Assembly (NCBI RefSeq): GCF_028550435.1
Contig: NZ_JAQQKV010000002.1
Span: forward strand, 868,001-932,000
DNA: 64,000 nucleotides
Direction: 5' to 3'
Source: Asticcacaulis machinosus
Lineage (GTDB): Bacteria > Pseudomonadota > Alphaproteobacteria > Caulobacterales > Caulobacteraceae
Shown here: positions 52,243 to 61,272 of the stretch, in pieces
Numbering within the stretch: position 1 is the stretch's first letter
How the letters are laid out: every line of letters starts with the position of its first letter
The notes under the pieces: model-generated
Database searches by the model: none
Seen by the model: only the letters and a program-made list of their open reading frames with translations
What the model was told of the DNA's origin: nothing
Position numbers and translations under genes: made by a program

Positions 52243-53220
52243 ATGGCCGTCTTTACGCCCGTATCTTTGGAAGAGGCCAGAGCCTATCTCAGCCAGTATG
52301 ATATCGGTGACCTGATCCATCTCGAAGGGATTGAGGAGGGGGTTTCCAACACCAATTTCAAGGTGGAAACAACGACGGGTCTTTATGCCCTGACGCTGTT
52401 TGAGGCGGCGACGCCGATCGATGACCTGCCCTATTTTATGGACTATACCCTGCATCTGGATCGCAAAGGCTACCCGGCGCCAGGGCCTGCGATCATGCGG
52501 TCTGGCGAAACTATTGGCGAAGTGTCGGGGCGTAAGGCGGCGCTGATTAAATGGCTGCCCGGACGCTGGCCGCGCAATCCGGACACGCGCCATGCAGCCT
52601 CTGCCGGAGAATATCTGGCCAAATTGCATAAGGTCGGGGCGGATTTCGCGCAGACACGCGAAAATTCGATGGGTATTGCGGCGTGGCCGCACCTGATCGC
52701 GCGCTGTGAGCCCAAGGCGGGTCAGTCGGTACGGGCGATGGCGATCTTAGAGGATTTTCGAAAGGAACTGGATTTCCTGAAGAGCGTTTGGCCGAAGTCA
52801 GGTGCGCTGGAAAGCGGCGCGATCCATGCCGATTACTTCACCGACAATGTGCTGATGGACGATGACGGCAATGTCACCGGCGTTATCGACTATTACTATG
52901 CCTGCACCGATTTCTACGCCTATGATCTGGCGGTCAGTCTTAATGCCTGGGGCTTTACACCGGGCGGGCAGGCCCAGCCTGAGATGATCGCGGCCTTTGC
53001 CAGAGCCTATCATGCTGAGCGGCCCCTTAGCGATGCCGAAGTTGAAGCCCTGCCGCTGTTTGCGCGCGGATCAGCGGTGCGTTTTACCCTGACGCGGCTT
53101 TATGATCTGCTCAACCACGACCCGTCATGGGTGGTGAAGCCCAAAGACCCGGAAGCCTTTTACCGCCGTCTGGATTATCACCGGGCGATCAAGGATGGTT
53201 GGGCGTATTTTGAGACGTGA
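52243..53220 (+). CDS. thrB: homoserine kinase, choline/aminoglycoside-kinase type
   Basis: 325 residues. This is the alphaproteobacterial homoserine kinase, of the APH kinase fold rather than the GHMP fold. EGVSNTNFKVETTTGLYALTLFE, LIKWLPGRWPRNPD, the catalytic loop IHADYFTDNVLMDD and GVIDYYYACTDFYAYDLA are diagnostic. It phosphorylates homoserine for threonine synthesis. thrC lies 650 bases downstream on the other strand, with a Sel1-repeat gene between them. The upstream gap (52059-52242) shows no gene. Confidence 0.95.
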   Translation: MAVFTPVSLEEARAYLSQYDIGDLIHLEGIEEGVSNTNFKVETTTGLYALTLFEAATPIDDLPYFMDYTLHLDRKGYPAPGPAIMRSGETIGEVSGRKAALIKWLPGRWPRNPDTRHAASAGEYLAKLHKVGADFAQTRENSMGIAAWPHLIARCEPKAGQSVRAMAILEDFRKELDFLKSVWPKSGALESGAIHADYFTDNVLMDDDGNVTGVIDYYYACTDFYAYDLAVSLNAWGFTPGGQAQPEMIAAFARAYHAERPLSDAEVEALPLFARGSAVRFTLTRLYDLLNHDPSWVVKPKDPEAFYRRLDYHRAIKDGWAYFET

Positions 53221-53239
53221 TGAAAACAAGGGGGATTAT

Positions 53240-53815
53240 ATGAAAAACTTTAAACTATTTCTGTCCGTGCTGATGCTTTTGATTTGTGCACAGGTTCCAA
53301 CTTTTGCTGAGTCATCTCTCAAGGGGGTAACGCCCGAAAAGTTTGAGTTTATACAAAAACTTGCTGCGGCGGGCGATGCAAAACTTCAGCATGTCGTCGG
53401 CTTAGCTTACTATGAAGGTGAGATTGTAGCAAAAGATTACAATAAGGCCCGTGACTGGTTTGAAAAAGCCGCTGCTAATGGCATGGGGATCTCGGCGTCC
53501 TACGTTGCAAATATGTACTTTGATGGTATCGGCGTTGTCCAAAGCTATGAAATGGCCAAACGCTGGCACATTAAAGCTGCGGAGAACGGCTTTAGAGAAA
53601 GTTTTACCTTTCTAGGCTTTATGGTCGCCATAGGTCAGGGGCAAAAATCTGATCCGATAGAAGCCTGCATGTGGTTTAATCTGGGCAAGGATGAAGGTGA
53701 GCTCACAGCGACAAAAATGCTGGATGAGCTCTCCCAAAAGATGACGCCAAAACAAATCGCTGATGCTAAGGCCATGAGTATCGACTGGCGCTTAAAGCGC
53801 CCCAAATCGCAATAA
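53240..53815 (+). CDS. secreted Sel1-repeat protein
   Basis: 191 residues, starting at the ATG after GGGGGAT. A signal peptide (MKNFKLFLSVLMLLICAQVPTFA) precedes about three to four Sel1-like helical repeats: AKLQHVVGLAYYEGEIVAKDYNKARDW, ISASYVANMYFDGIGVVQSYEMAKRW and RESFTFLGFMVAIGQGQKSDPIEACMW. Sel1 repeats mediate protein contacts in the periplasm. It is AT-richer than thrB and thrC on each side, suggesting insertion between them. The function is unknown. Confidence 0.88.
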   Translation: MKNFKLFLSVLMLLICAQVPTFAESSLKGVTPEKFEFIQKLAAAGDAKLQHVVGLAYYEGEIVAKDYNKARDWFEKAAANGMGISASYVANMYFDGIGVVQSYEMAKRWHIKAAENGFRESFTFLGFMVAIGQGQKSDPIEACMWFNLGKDEGELTATKMLDELSQKMTPKQIADAKAMSIDWRLKRPKSQ

Positions 53816-53869
53816 CTCTCGTAAGAAGCACAGCAGAAGTAGGGTATTTAATAGAGGGCCGGCAATCCT

Positions 53870-55252
53870 CTATCCCTTCACAAACCCCTTAACGGCGGCG
53901 AGGGCCGCGGCATAGTCGTTCTTGATCGGGGTGATGGTTTCCTTGAGGCCATGCAGCTTTTGGATGGCTTCCGGGACTTCGGGAGCGAAACCGAGGGCTT
54001 CGGTTACAAATTCCGGGAACTTGGCGGCATGGGCGGTCGACAGAGCGATAATCGGCTTACCCGACTTTCTTTCCAAAGCCGCGGCAACCGCGACGGCGGT
54101 GTGCGGGCAGATGACCTGACCCCAGGCGTCATGGGCGTGCTTGATGGTCTTTTTGGTCGTCTCTTCCGACACGGTCGAAGCCGAAACCTCAGCCTTCAAT
54201 GCGGCTTGCAGTTCTGCCGACAAAGAGACGTCACCATCGGCGGCAAAGGTGTCAAATAGCGCCTTGGTGGCGGCACCGTCACGGCCGGAGGCTTCAAACA
54301 CCAAACGCTCAAAATTCGATGGCGCCTGAACGTCCATAGACACGCTGGCGGTTGGCGTCGCCTGACGGCGGACATAGCGGCCGGTATTGATGGCCTGATT
54401 AAGCGCATCGTTGGAATTCACGGCGGCGTGCAGATGGCCGACATTGGCGCCGATCTTGCGCCCGGCCCAGCCGGCAAAGGCGTCACCGAAATTGCCCGTC
54501 GGCACCACAAATTCCGGATGGTCGGCACCGGAGGCTGCCGCGGCGGCCAGATAGTAGGGCACCTGCCCCAGAAGCCTACCCCAGTTGATGGAATTGACGC
54601 TGGAGATCAGGCCGCGCTCTTTGAGCGACGCCTCGCCCAGAAGCTGCTTCACAAAGCGCTGGCAGTCATCGAAATCGCCTTCGACACCGATATTGAGGAC
54701 ATTGTCGGCCTCAACCGTCGTCATTTGCAGGCGCTGAACCGGCGATACGCGACCGAGCGGATGAAAGACCACCAGACGCACATGCGCGGAACCCGCAAAG
54801 GCGCGCACGGCGGCAGCGCCCGTATCACCTGATGTGGCGGTGACCAGCGTCAGCTTTTCGCCGCGCTGCGACAGGGCGGCATCGGTCAGAGGCGCGATCA
54901 TCTGCATGGCCATGTCTTTGAAGGCCAGAGTCGGGCCGTGCCACAGTTCCAGAATCCACAGATTGTCCTCGACCTGCGTCAGCGGGGTTTCGCCGTTTCG
55001 CAGAAAAGCGGCCTTGGTCTTGGCGGCAGCGGCCTTAACCGCATCTGCGCCCAGCACATCGACACCAAACAGGGTCAGCAGCTTTTCGGTCAGTGTCCCA
55101 TAATCGCCCTTGGCGGCGGTCGCCAGTTCGGTGGCATCAATCTCAGGCCAGCTTTGCGGCACATAAAGTCCGCCATCGGGGGACAGGCCATCCAGCAATG
55201 CGCCCGCAAAGGTGCGATGATCGTTGAAGCCGCGCGTACCGATATAGTTCAT
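53870..55252 (-). CDS. thrC: threonine synthase
   Basis: 460 residues from the ATG giving MNYIGTRGFNDHRTFAGALLDGL, the family N-terminus; the reading frame runs 26 codons further upstream, but without family similarity. PLP lysine in GPTLAFKDMAMQM and phosphate loop VTATSGDTGAAAVRAFAG are clear. It converts phosphohomoserine to threonine. The long form (about 460 residues) matches the class I enzyme of proteobacteria. It faces thrB tail to tail across the Sel1 gene. The gap 55253-55479 upstream shows no gene. Confidence 0.95.
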   Translation of the reverse strand: MNYIGTRGFNDHRTFAGALLDGLSPDGGLYVPQSWPEIDATELATAAKGDYGTLTEKLLTLFGVDVLGADAVKAAAAKTKAAFLRNGETPLTQVEDNLWILELWHGPTLAFKDMAMQMIAPLTDAALSQRGEKLTLVTATSGDTGAAAVRAFAGSAHVRLVVFHPLGRVSPVQRLQMTTVEADNVLNIGVEGDFDDCQRFVKQLLGEASLKERGLISSVNSINWGRLLGQVPYYLAAAAASGADHPEFVVPTGNFGDAFAGWAGRKIGANVGHLHAAVNSNDALNQAINTGRYVRRQATPTASVSMDVQAPSNFERLVFEASGRDGAATKALFDTFAADGDVSLSAELQAALKAEVSASTVSEETTKKTIKHAHDAWGQVICPHTAVAVAAALERKSGKPIIALSTAHAAKFPEFVTEALGFAPEVPEAIQKLHGLKETITPIKNDYAAALAAVKGFVKG

Positions 55253-55479
55253 CGTCAAAAGCCTGTACCTTTGGTCTGTGTCGGGGTGAAAATTCGCTGA
55301 ACCCGCCGGATTTAAAGCCGTGACCTGCAAAATGGTTCCAATGGATACCGCTTTGAGGGTAAGTTTTTCGATTTTAAGCGAAAAGGCTTCACTTAAGGGC
55401 TGTCACGAATTAGAAGTCCCGCAACCGATTTTAAGTCGGGCACGCCCTAACACTTTACGCTGTCTGAGAAAAGACATTT

Positions 55480-56637
55480 ATGACCGTCATGGCCGCAAAA
55501 ACCGAAGTCCTGACCCTGCCTGAGCCCCTGCTTAAGGCCCGCCGTCTGACGGTCAAGATCGGCTCGGCTCTGGTGGTTAATGCCGAAACGGGTGAGGCTG
55601 ACATCGACTGGATGCGCGGTATGGCGCAGGATGTGGCGGCCCTGATGCGTGAGGGCAAGCAGGTGATGATTGTCTCCTCTGGCGCCGGCGCTTTGGGGCG
55701 GCGCTATCTGGGCCTCAAAGGTTCGCGTTTGCGCCTTGATCAGAAACAGGCGGCGGCGGCGGTCGGGCAGCCCCGTCTGATGCAGGCGTGGGAAGGGGTG
55801 TTCAACGAACTGGGCCTTAAGACCGCGCAGGTGCTGCTGACCCGCGAAGATACCGAAAAGCGCAGGCGCTGGCTCAATGCCCGCGCGACGATCGAGACCC
55901 TGTTTGATCTGGGGTGTGTGCCGATCGTCAATGAAAATGACACGGTTGTGACCGAAGAAATCCGCTATGGTGACAATGACCGGCTGGCCGCGCGCGCGGC
56001 GCAACTGGTGCAGTCCGAGGCCTTGATCCTGCTGTCGGATATTGACGGGCTCTATACGGCTGATCCGCGCAAAAACCCGGACGCGCGCCATATCCCGCTG
56101 GTTGAGCGGCTGGATTCAGAAATTGAGGCCATGGCCGGTGGGGCCAATGCGTCTGCGGGCGTGGGCACCGGCGGCATGGCGACCAAGATTGCGGCGGCCC
56201 GGATTGCGGGCTCTGCGGGCTGTTCAACCACCATTGCTTACGGGGCCATGCTGCGGCCTTTGTTGGCTTTGGGGGCGGGGGCGAAATTTACCCTGATCCG
56301 GGCGCAGGCCTCGGTGACGGCAGCCTATAAGGCCTGGATTGCGGGCACGGTCGTGCCGGCGGGTGAGGTCGTGCTCGATGACGGGGCGGTGGCGGCGCTG
56401 AAATCCGGTAAGAGTCTTTTGCCGTCGGGGATCGTTGAGGTGCATGGCAGCTTTGACAAGGGCGACAGCATCTCCATATTGGGTATGGACAGAGCCGAGC
56501 ACGCGCGCGGCATTGTCGCCTATGGGGCTGACGAAATCCGCCTGATCAAAGGGCGTCCGTCGAAAGAGATTGAAGGGCTGCTGGGATATACCAGCGGCGA
56601 TGCGGTCATTCACCGCGACAACTTAGCTATGATTTAG
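55480..56637 (+). CDS. proB: glutamate 5-kinase
   Basis: 385 residues. It phosphorylates glutamate in proline synthesis. The amino-acid kinase domain shows LTVKIGSALVV, VSSGAGALGRRYLGL, PIVNENDTV and LLSDIDGLYTADPR, with VGTGGMATKIAAARIA near its end. A C-terminal PUA domain occupies residues from about 285 (KAWIAGTVVPAGEVVLDDGAVAAL). It starts the proB-proA pair with eight bases between them. In many relatives proBA sits between obgE and nadD; here it is about 50 kb away in the window. Confidence 0.96.
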   Translation: MTVMAAKTEVLTLPEPLLKARRLTVKIGSALVVNAETGEADIDWMRGMAQDVAALMREGKQVMIVSSGAGALGRRYLGLKGSRLRLDQKQAAAAVGQPRLMQAWEGVFNELGLKTAQVLLTREDTEKRRRWLNARATIETLFDLGCVPIVNENDTVVTEEIRYGDNDRLAARAAQLVQSEALILLSDIDGLYTADPRKNPDARHIPLVERLDSEIEAMAGGANASAGVGTGGMATKIAAARIAGSAGCSTTIAYGAMLRPLLALGAGAKFTLIRAQASVTAAYKAWIAGTVVPAGEVVLDDGAVAALKSGKSLLPSGIVEVHGSFDKGDSISILGMDRAEHARGIVAYGADEIRLIKGRPSKEIEGLLGYTSGDAVIHRDNLAMI

Positions 56638-56645
56638 GTGCGACC

Positions 56646-57911
56646 ATGAGTGAGATGCCCTTAAAAGACCTGATGGCCTATATGGCGGGAGCCGCCAAGG
56701 CAGGCGCTGAAGCCTTGCGTCTGGCGGGGCCGGAGGTTCGCACGAAGGCTATTTGGGAGGCCGCCAAGGCGATCCGGGCGCGCAAAGCTGAAATCCTCGC
56801 TGCCAATCAAGCCGATCAGGCCGCTGCTGCCACCAAGGGTATTACCAAGGCGATGATTGAGCGTCTGGTGCTCAATGACGATCGCGTTGAGGCCATGGCC
56901 AAGGGACTTGAAGAAGTAGCCGCCTTGCCCGATCCCGTGGGGCGTGAACTGGCGCGCTGGAGCCGTCCGAACGGACTTGATATCGCCCGCGTCTCGACAC
57001 CCATTGGCGTGATTGCCATCATCTACGAGTCCCGTCCGAACGTGACGGCGGACGCCGCCGCCCTGTGCATCCGCTCGGCCAATGGCGCGATTTTGCGGTC
57101 AGGCTCCGAGGCCCTGCACTCGGCGCTGGCGATTTTTGCGGCCATTGAGGACGGACTGGTGGCCGCCGGTCTGCCCAAGACCGCCATCCAGCTTGTGCCC
57201 GTGTCGGATCGTGATGCGGTTGGCTTGATCCTTGGCGGGCTGGATGGGGCGGTTAATCTGATTATTCCGCGTGGTGGCAAGTCGCTGGTGGCGCGGGTGC
57301 AGGCTGATGCGCGGGCGCCGGTATTGAGCCACCTTGAAGGGCTCAACCATACCTATGTCCATACGGATGCAGACCCTGATAAGGCGGTGGCGCTGACGCT
57401 GAACGCCAAAATGCGGCGGGTGTCGGTGTGTGGGGCGACCGAGACCTTGCTGATCGATAAGTCGGTGGCGGCTGACCTGCTGCCGAAGATTGCACAAGCC
57501 TTGGTAGATAAGGGCTGTACCCTCAAAGGCGACGAAGCCGCGCGGGCAATTTTTGCTATGGAAGCGGCCACCGAAGAGGACTGGCGCACCGAATATCTCG
57601 ACACTGTTTTGTCGGTGCGGGTGGTCGACGATATCCATCAGGCTATGGACCACATCAAAACCTATGGCACCGAACATACCGAGTGCATCATCACTGAAAA
57701 CGCTGAGGCGGCGGAGCTGTTTCTGAACTCGGTCGACAGCGCGATTGTGCTGTGGAATGCCTCAACCCAGTTCGCCGATGGCGGTGAATTTGGTCTGGGG
57801 GCGGAAATCGGTATTGCCACCGGCCGGATGCACGCCCGCGGGCCGGTCGGTGCCGAGCAGCTCACGACATTCAAATATCAGGTGCGCGGAACCGGCCAGA
57901 CCCGACCCTGA
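56646..57911 (+). CDS. proA: gamma-glutamyl phosphate reductase
   Basis: 421 residues. It reduces glutamyl phosphate to glutamate semialdehyde using NADPH. The aldehyde-dehydrogenase-like fold has GVIAIIYESRPNVTADAAALC, IRSANGAILRSGSEA, NLIIPRGGKSLV, HLEGLNHTYVH, catalytic Cys in RRVSVCGATETLL, and the end GEFGLGAEIGIATGRMHARGPVG. The start follows the proB stop by eight bases, so the pair is cotranscribed. A large hairpin follows the stop at 57918. Confidence 0.97.
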   Translation: MSEMPLKDLMAYMAGAAKAGAEALRLAGPEVRTKAIWEAAKAIRARKAEILAANQADQAAAATKGITKAMIERLVLNDDRVEAMAKGLEEVAALPDPVGRELARWSRPNGLDIARVSTPIGVIAIIYESRPNVTADAAALCIRSANGAILRSGSEALHSALAIFAAIEDGLVAAGLPKTAIQLVPVSDRDAVGLILGGLDGAVNLIIPRGGKSLVARVQADARAPVLSHLEGLNHTYVHTDADPDKAVALTLNAKMRRVSVCGATETLLIDKSVAADLLPKIAQALVDKGCTLKGDEAARAIFAMEAATEEDWRTEYLDTVLSVRVVDDIHQAMDHIKTYGTEHTECIITENAEAAELFLNSVDSAIVLWNASTQFADGGEFGLGAEIGIATGRMHARGPVGAEQLTTFKYQVRGTGQTRP

Positions 57912-57917
57912 GCCTTT

Positions 57918-58012
57918 GCGTTGAAAATGGCTTCTGGCGGCGTCGATCAGCCTTGGCTGTATTCATATACAGCCGTCGTTGATCTTCTGGCCAGCTACCA
58001 TTTTGACTCGCA
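57918..58012. repeat. 95-base imperfect long hairpin downstream of proA
   Basis: Several paired segments stack into one long stem: AAAATGG with CCATTTT (57924-57930, 58098-bis not involved; partner at 57998-58004), GATCA with TGATC (57945-57949, 57980-57984), and the tip GGCTGTAT-TCAT-ATACAGCC (57955-57974). CTTCTGGC occurs in both arms. It starts just seven bases after the proA stop, so it may be a 3' structure, a repeat, or a small RNA. Confidence 0.55.
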
Positions 58013-58095
58013 AATGCGCCGAGTAAGATATGCCCGTTACTGAGTTACCGCGCCTCGCCTTAGGGTGTTAGAATTGTGTCAGGTGTGACCTGAGA

Positions 58096-58113
58096 TTGTC
58101 ATAAGCCTGTCGC
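58096..58113 (+). promoter_or_regulatory. Pho box upstream of phoR
   Basis: TTGTCAT-AAGC-CTGTCGC: two 7-base half-sites, 11 bases apart, matching the PhoB consensus CTGTCAT-A(A/T)A(A/T)-CTGTCAY at 6/7 and 6/7 in the half-sites. It lies 85 bases before phoR. A TCAGGT-GTG-ACCTGA palindrome (58079-58093) sits just upstream. Confidence 0.6.
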
Positions 58114-58198
58114 AGAATCGGGTTAGGCGAAGTTTACGGATTTTTCGTTTCATTTGGCGTACTGTGATCCGTGTAAGGATAATCTTTTCGGATAGGTC

Positions 58199-59680
58199 AT
58201 GCCGGACTATAAACCGCCCGCTAAACATTATGTCCCGCTGGGCGGTATTTTGGCCTTTGCGGGGCTGATCCTTATGGCCGCTATTCCTGATTTTCAGCCC
58301 TATACGGCCTGGGCGTCGCTGATCCTTGTGGCCTATGGCCTGATCAGTTGCTATTCGCGTCTTCAGACCTATCTTGAGGTGCAGTCGGCAAAGCCCGCGA
58401 CTGAGATCCGTGTCAAGGTTCAGCCCGAAGGCCCTTCGTTTCAGGAAGTGCTGCGCGCTATGCCAGATCCGGTGATGGTCGTCTCTGGCCTTGAACCCGA
58501 TGACATTGCCGGACGCTGGGTCGTGTTTGCCAACAAAGCGGCCATGAAGCTGTTCCGCATGGAGCGTGAGGGTGGGCTTTTAGTGTCCTATATTCGTAAC
58601 CCCGAACTGCTTGAGGCGGTGGATGAGGCCCTGTTTGGCAATGTTAGCCGCTCCACAGTCTTTGATGAAACCGGCGGGGCGCAGGACAGGTTCTGGCAGG
58701 CCTGGACGTCACCCCTGCCGGTCGAAGGCACGGGCAAGCGCTTGGCGCTTATGGTTATGCGCGATGAGACCGATGTGCGCCGCATTGAGCGTATGCGGGC
58801 TGATTTTCTGGCCAATGCCAGCCATGAATTGCGCACGCCGCTGGCGTCTTTGTCAGGCTTTATCGATACCCTGCGCGGCCATGCCAAGGACGACGAAGGG
58901 GCGCGCGATAAGTTCCTCAGCATCATGGCGGCGCAGGCTGACCGTATGGGCCGGCTGATCAATGATTTGCTGTCGCTCAGCCGGATTGAGATGAACGAGC
59001 ACGTGCCGCCCACGGGCGATGCCGATATTCCGCTGGCCGTTAAGGATGTGGTCGACTCCTTGACTATACTGGCGCAGGAAAAGGGCGTGGCGATTTCAGT
59101 TGTCGCCCCCAAACCTGGCCTGTTCCCCGTTGTTGGCGACCGTGACCAGATTTTACAGGTGGTGCAGAATCTGACCGACAATGCGTTGAAATACGCGCCC
59201 GAAGGTTCAGTGGTTGAAATCGAGGTCCTGCTCGATCAGGCCTTGCCGCAGGCGACCGCCCCGGTTGAAGGGCAGGCATCGCGTCTGATGTTGCTGCGTC
59301 CCGACCGGCAGTTGAATGATGTCTACACAGTCGTGCGGGTGCGTGATCATGGCCCCGGAATTCGCCGTGAGTTTTTGCCCCGACTGGCCGAGCGTTTCTA
59401 CCGTGTCGAAGGTCAGAAAAGCGGCAATAAGCTGGGCACGGGACTTGGCCTTGCCATCGTCAAGCACATCATCAGCCGCCACCGCGGTGGACTGGTGGTC
59501 GAAAGCGTCGCGGCTGAGGTGCCTGCGGCTGATGGCTTGAAGCCTGATCGGGTGGTGCCGCTGACCGTTGACGTTAAAACCTGGACGGCGTTTAGTGCCT
59601 ACTTTCCGCAGAAGTCAGTTTATGGACAGGTGCCGGTCGGGCCGCGCGCTTTGGAGGGTGGGCTGAAAAGCGCAGGCTGA
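58199..59680 (+). CDS. phoR: phosphate regulon sensor histidine kinase
   Basis: 493 residues. Two N-terminal membrane helices (about residues 11-28 and 33-50) without a large periplasmic loop, then a PAS-like domain (FQEVLRAMPDPVMVVSG). The HisKA phosphorylation site is NASHELRTPLASLSGFIDTL, and the HATPase motifs are DNALKYAPEGS (N), DHGPGIRREFLPRL (G1) and GTGLGLAIVKHI (G2). The topology is that of PhoR, which reads phosphate through PstSCAB/PhoU contact. A Pho box precedes it and pstC follows after 161 bases. The partner phoB would be expected after phoU, outside the window. Confidence 0.93.
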   Translation: MPDYKPPAKHYVPLGGILAFAGLILMAAIPDFQPYTAWASLILVAYGLISCYSRLQTYLEVQSAKPATEIRVKVQPEGPSFQEVLRAMPDPVMVVSGLEPDDIAGRWVVFANKAAMKLFRMEREGGLLVSYIRNPELLEAVDEALFGNVSRSTVFDETGGAQDRFWQAWTSPLPVEGTGKRLALMVMRDETDVRRIERMRADFLANASHELRTPLASLSGFIDTLRGHAKDDEGARDKFLSIMAAQADRMGRLINDLLSLSRIEMNEHVPPTGDADIPLAVKDVVDSLTILAQEKGVAISVVAPKPGLFPVVGDRDQILQVVQNLTDNALKYAPEGSVVEIEVLLDQALPQATAPVEGQASRLMLLRPDRQLNDVYTVVRVRDHGPGIRREFLPRLAERFYRVEGQKSGNKLGTGLGLAIVKHIISRHRGGLVVESVAAEVPAADGLKPDRVVPLTVDVKTWTAFSAYFPQKSVYGQVPVGPRALEGGLKSAG

Positions 59681-59732
59681 AAAAACACAGTCTGAAGCCG
59701 AATTTGCACCATATCACACGGTTTTGTGACAC

Positions 59733-59750
59733 GTGTTATGAAACTGTCAT
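59733..59750 (+). promoter_or_regulatory. Pho box upstream of pstC
   Basis: GTGTTAT-GAAA-CTGTCAT followed by AAAA. The second half-site is a perfect CTGTCAT and the first matches 5 of 7. It lies 91 bases before pstC, so pst genes probably have their own PhoB-dependent promoter in addition to read-through from phoR. Confidence 0.5.
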
Positions 59751-59841
59751 AAAAAGTACTTAAAGGGCGCATCAAGACAGTCTATAGGCCGTCCTATCCG
59801 GGTGTAAGTCCGGCCTACGCAATTTCAGGGTTTCCCCGTTT

Positions 59842-61272
59842 ATGACCGGCTATCTCTTTCTCGCGCTGATCGTTTTCTCAGTCGCCAGCTTTATGTTTGG
59901 CCGGTCACTGGCGCGGCGCAAAGCGGCAGCCCAAGGGGTGCGTGCGCACTCCCTGCCTGCCTTTTCGGGTTGGTTCGTGGCGATCTGGAGCTTCATTCCG
60001 GCGGCTGTGGTGTTGCTGGTTCTGGTCATATTCGGTGCTCGGCTGGAAAACGCCATTGTGCAGTCGGATGTTCCTGCTGCCGTCCAGCAGTTGCCGGAAC
60101 TGAATCAAGGCCTGTTCTTTCAGGATGTGCGCGCCATAGCCAACGGCGGCACGCCCAGCACGACGGTTTATGACGGTGAGTTGAAGGCCGCATTCGACCA
60201 CAAGGTGGCTCAGGCCAGGAGCGTCGATTCGACCATTAATCTCGGCGCCTATGTCCTTACGGCGGTTCTGGCGCTGGCGGGCGGCCTTCTGGCCTATACG
60301 CGCATTTCGCCGCAGTTCCGCGCCCGTAACAGCGTGGAGCGCTGGGTGTCGGTGTTTCTGGTCGCCTGTTCGGTGGTGGCGATTCTGACTACGCTTGGGA
60401 TAATCCTGTCACTACTGTGGGAATCTTTGCGCTTCTTTCAGTCCGTATCGCCGCTTGATTTCCTGTTTGGTACTCACTGGTCGCCACAGATCGCCATGCG
60501 CGCCGATCAGGTCGGCTCATCGGGTGGTTTCGGCGCGGTGCCGTTGTTTATCGGTACCTTCCTGATCATGCTTATCGCCATGTGTGTGGCGGCGCCTGTG
60601 GGGCTGTTCTCGGCCATTTATCTGTCAGAATATGCCACGCCGTTCATGCGCGCCTGGATCAAGCCGGTGCTGGAAATTCTGGCCGGCGTGCCAACCGTGG
60701 TTTACGGTTTTTTTGCCGCGCTTGTGGTCGGGCCGAGCTTTCGTGAATTTTTCAACTGGCTTGGGGCCTTCATGCCGGGTACGCCGATGGGCGAGTACCT
60801 GATGAACGTGCAAAACCAGATGGCGTTGGTGGCCGGTGTGGTCATGGGCATCATGCTGATCCCGTTCGTGTCGTCTCTGTCCGATGACATTATCAACTCT
60901 GTGCCTCAATCCCTGCGCGACGGTTCTCTGGCTATGGGGGCGACGCGCTCCGAGACCATCAAAAAGGTTGTCCTGCCCGCGGCTCTGCCGGGTATCTCAG
61001 GCGCTATGTTGCTGGCCGTATCGCGAGCGATTGGTGAGACCATGATCGTGACTATGGCGGCGGGTTTGCAGGCCAAGACCACGCTCAATCCGCTTGATAC
61101 TGTCACGACCGTCACCGTGCAGATCGTTACCCTCCTCACCGGCGATCAGGAATTCGACAGCCCAAAGACCCTGGCCGCGTTCGGCCTTGGTCTGACCCTG
61201 TTTATCGTCACCCTTGCTCTTAACCTGATCGCCCAGCGCATCGTCCAGAAATATCAGGAACAATATGACTGA
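59842..61272 (+). CDS. pstC: phosphate ABC transporter permease PstC
   Basis: 476 residues, longer than the 300-residue classical PstC because of an N-terminal extension of two TM helices separated by a periplasmic loop of about 65 residues. The permease domain starts near LIGIILSLLWESLRFFQ and includes FGAVPLFIGTFLIMLIAMCVAAPVG and the ABC-coupling EAA region SLAMGATRSETIKKVVLPAALPGISG. The long form is typical of alphaproteobacteria. It overlaps pstA by eight bases. No pstS is in the window. Confidence 0.96.
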   Translation: MTGYLFLALIVFSVASFMFGRSLARRKAAAQGVRAHSLPAFSGWFVAIWSFIPAAVVLLVLVIFGARLENAIVQSDVPAAVQQLPELNQGLFFQDVRAIANGGTPSTTVYDGELKAAFDHKVAQARSVDSTINLGAYVLTAVLALAGGLLAYTRISPQFRARNSVERWVSVFLVACSVVAILTTLGIILSLLWESLRFFQSVSPLDFLFGTHWSPQIAMRADQVGSSGGFGAVPLFIGTFLIMLIAMCVAAPVGLFSAIYLSEYATPFMRAWIKPVLEILAGVPTVVYGFFAALVVGPSFREFFNWLGAFMPGTPMGEYLMNVQNQMALVAGVVMGIMLIPFVSSLSDDIINSVPQSLRDGSLAMGATRSETIKKVVLPAALPGISGAMLLAVSRAIGETMIVTMAAGLQAKTTLNPLDTVTTVTVQIVTLLTGDQEFDSPKTLAAFGLGLTLFIVTLALNLIAQRIVQKYQEQYD

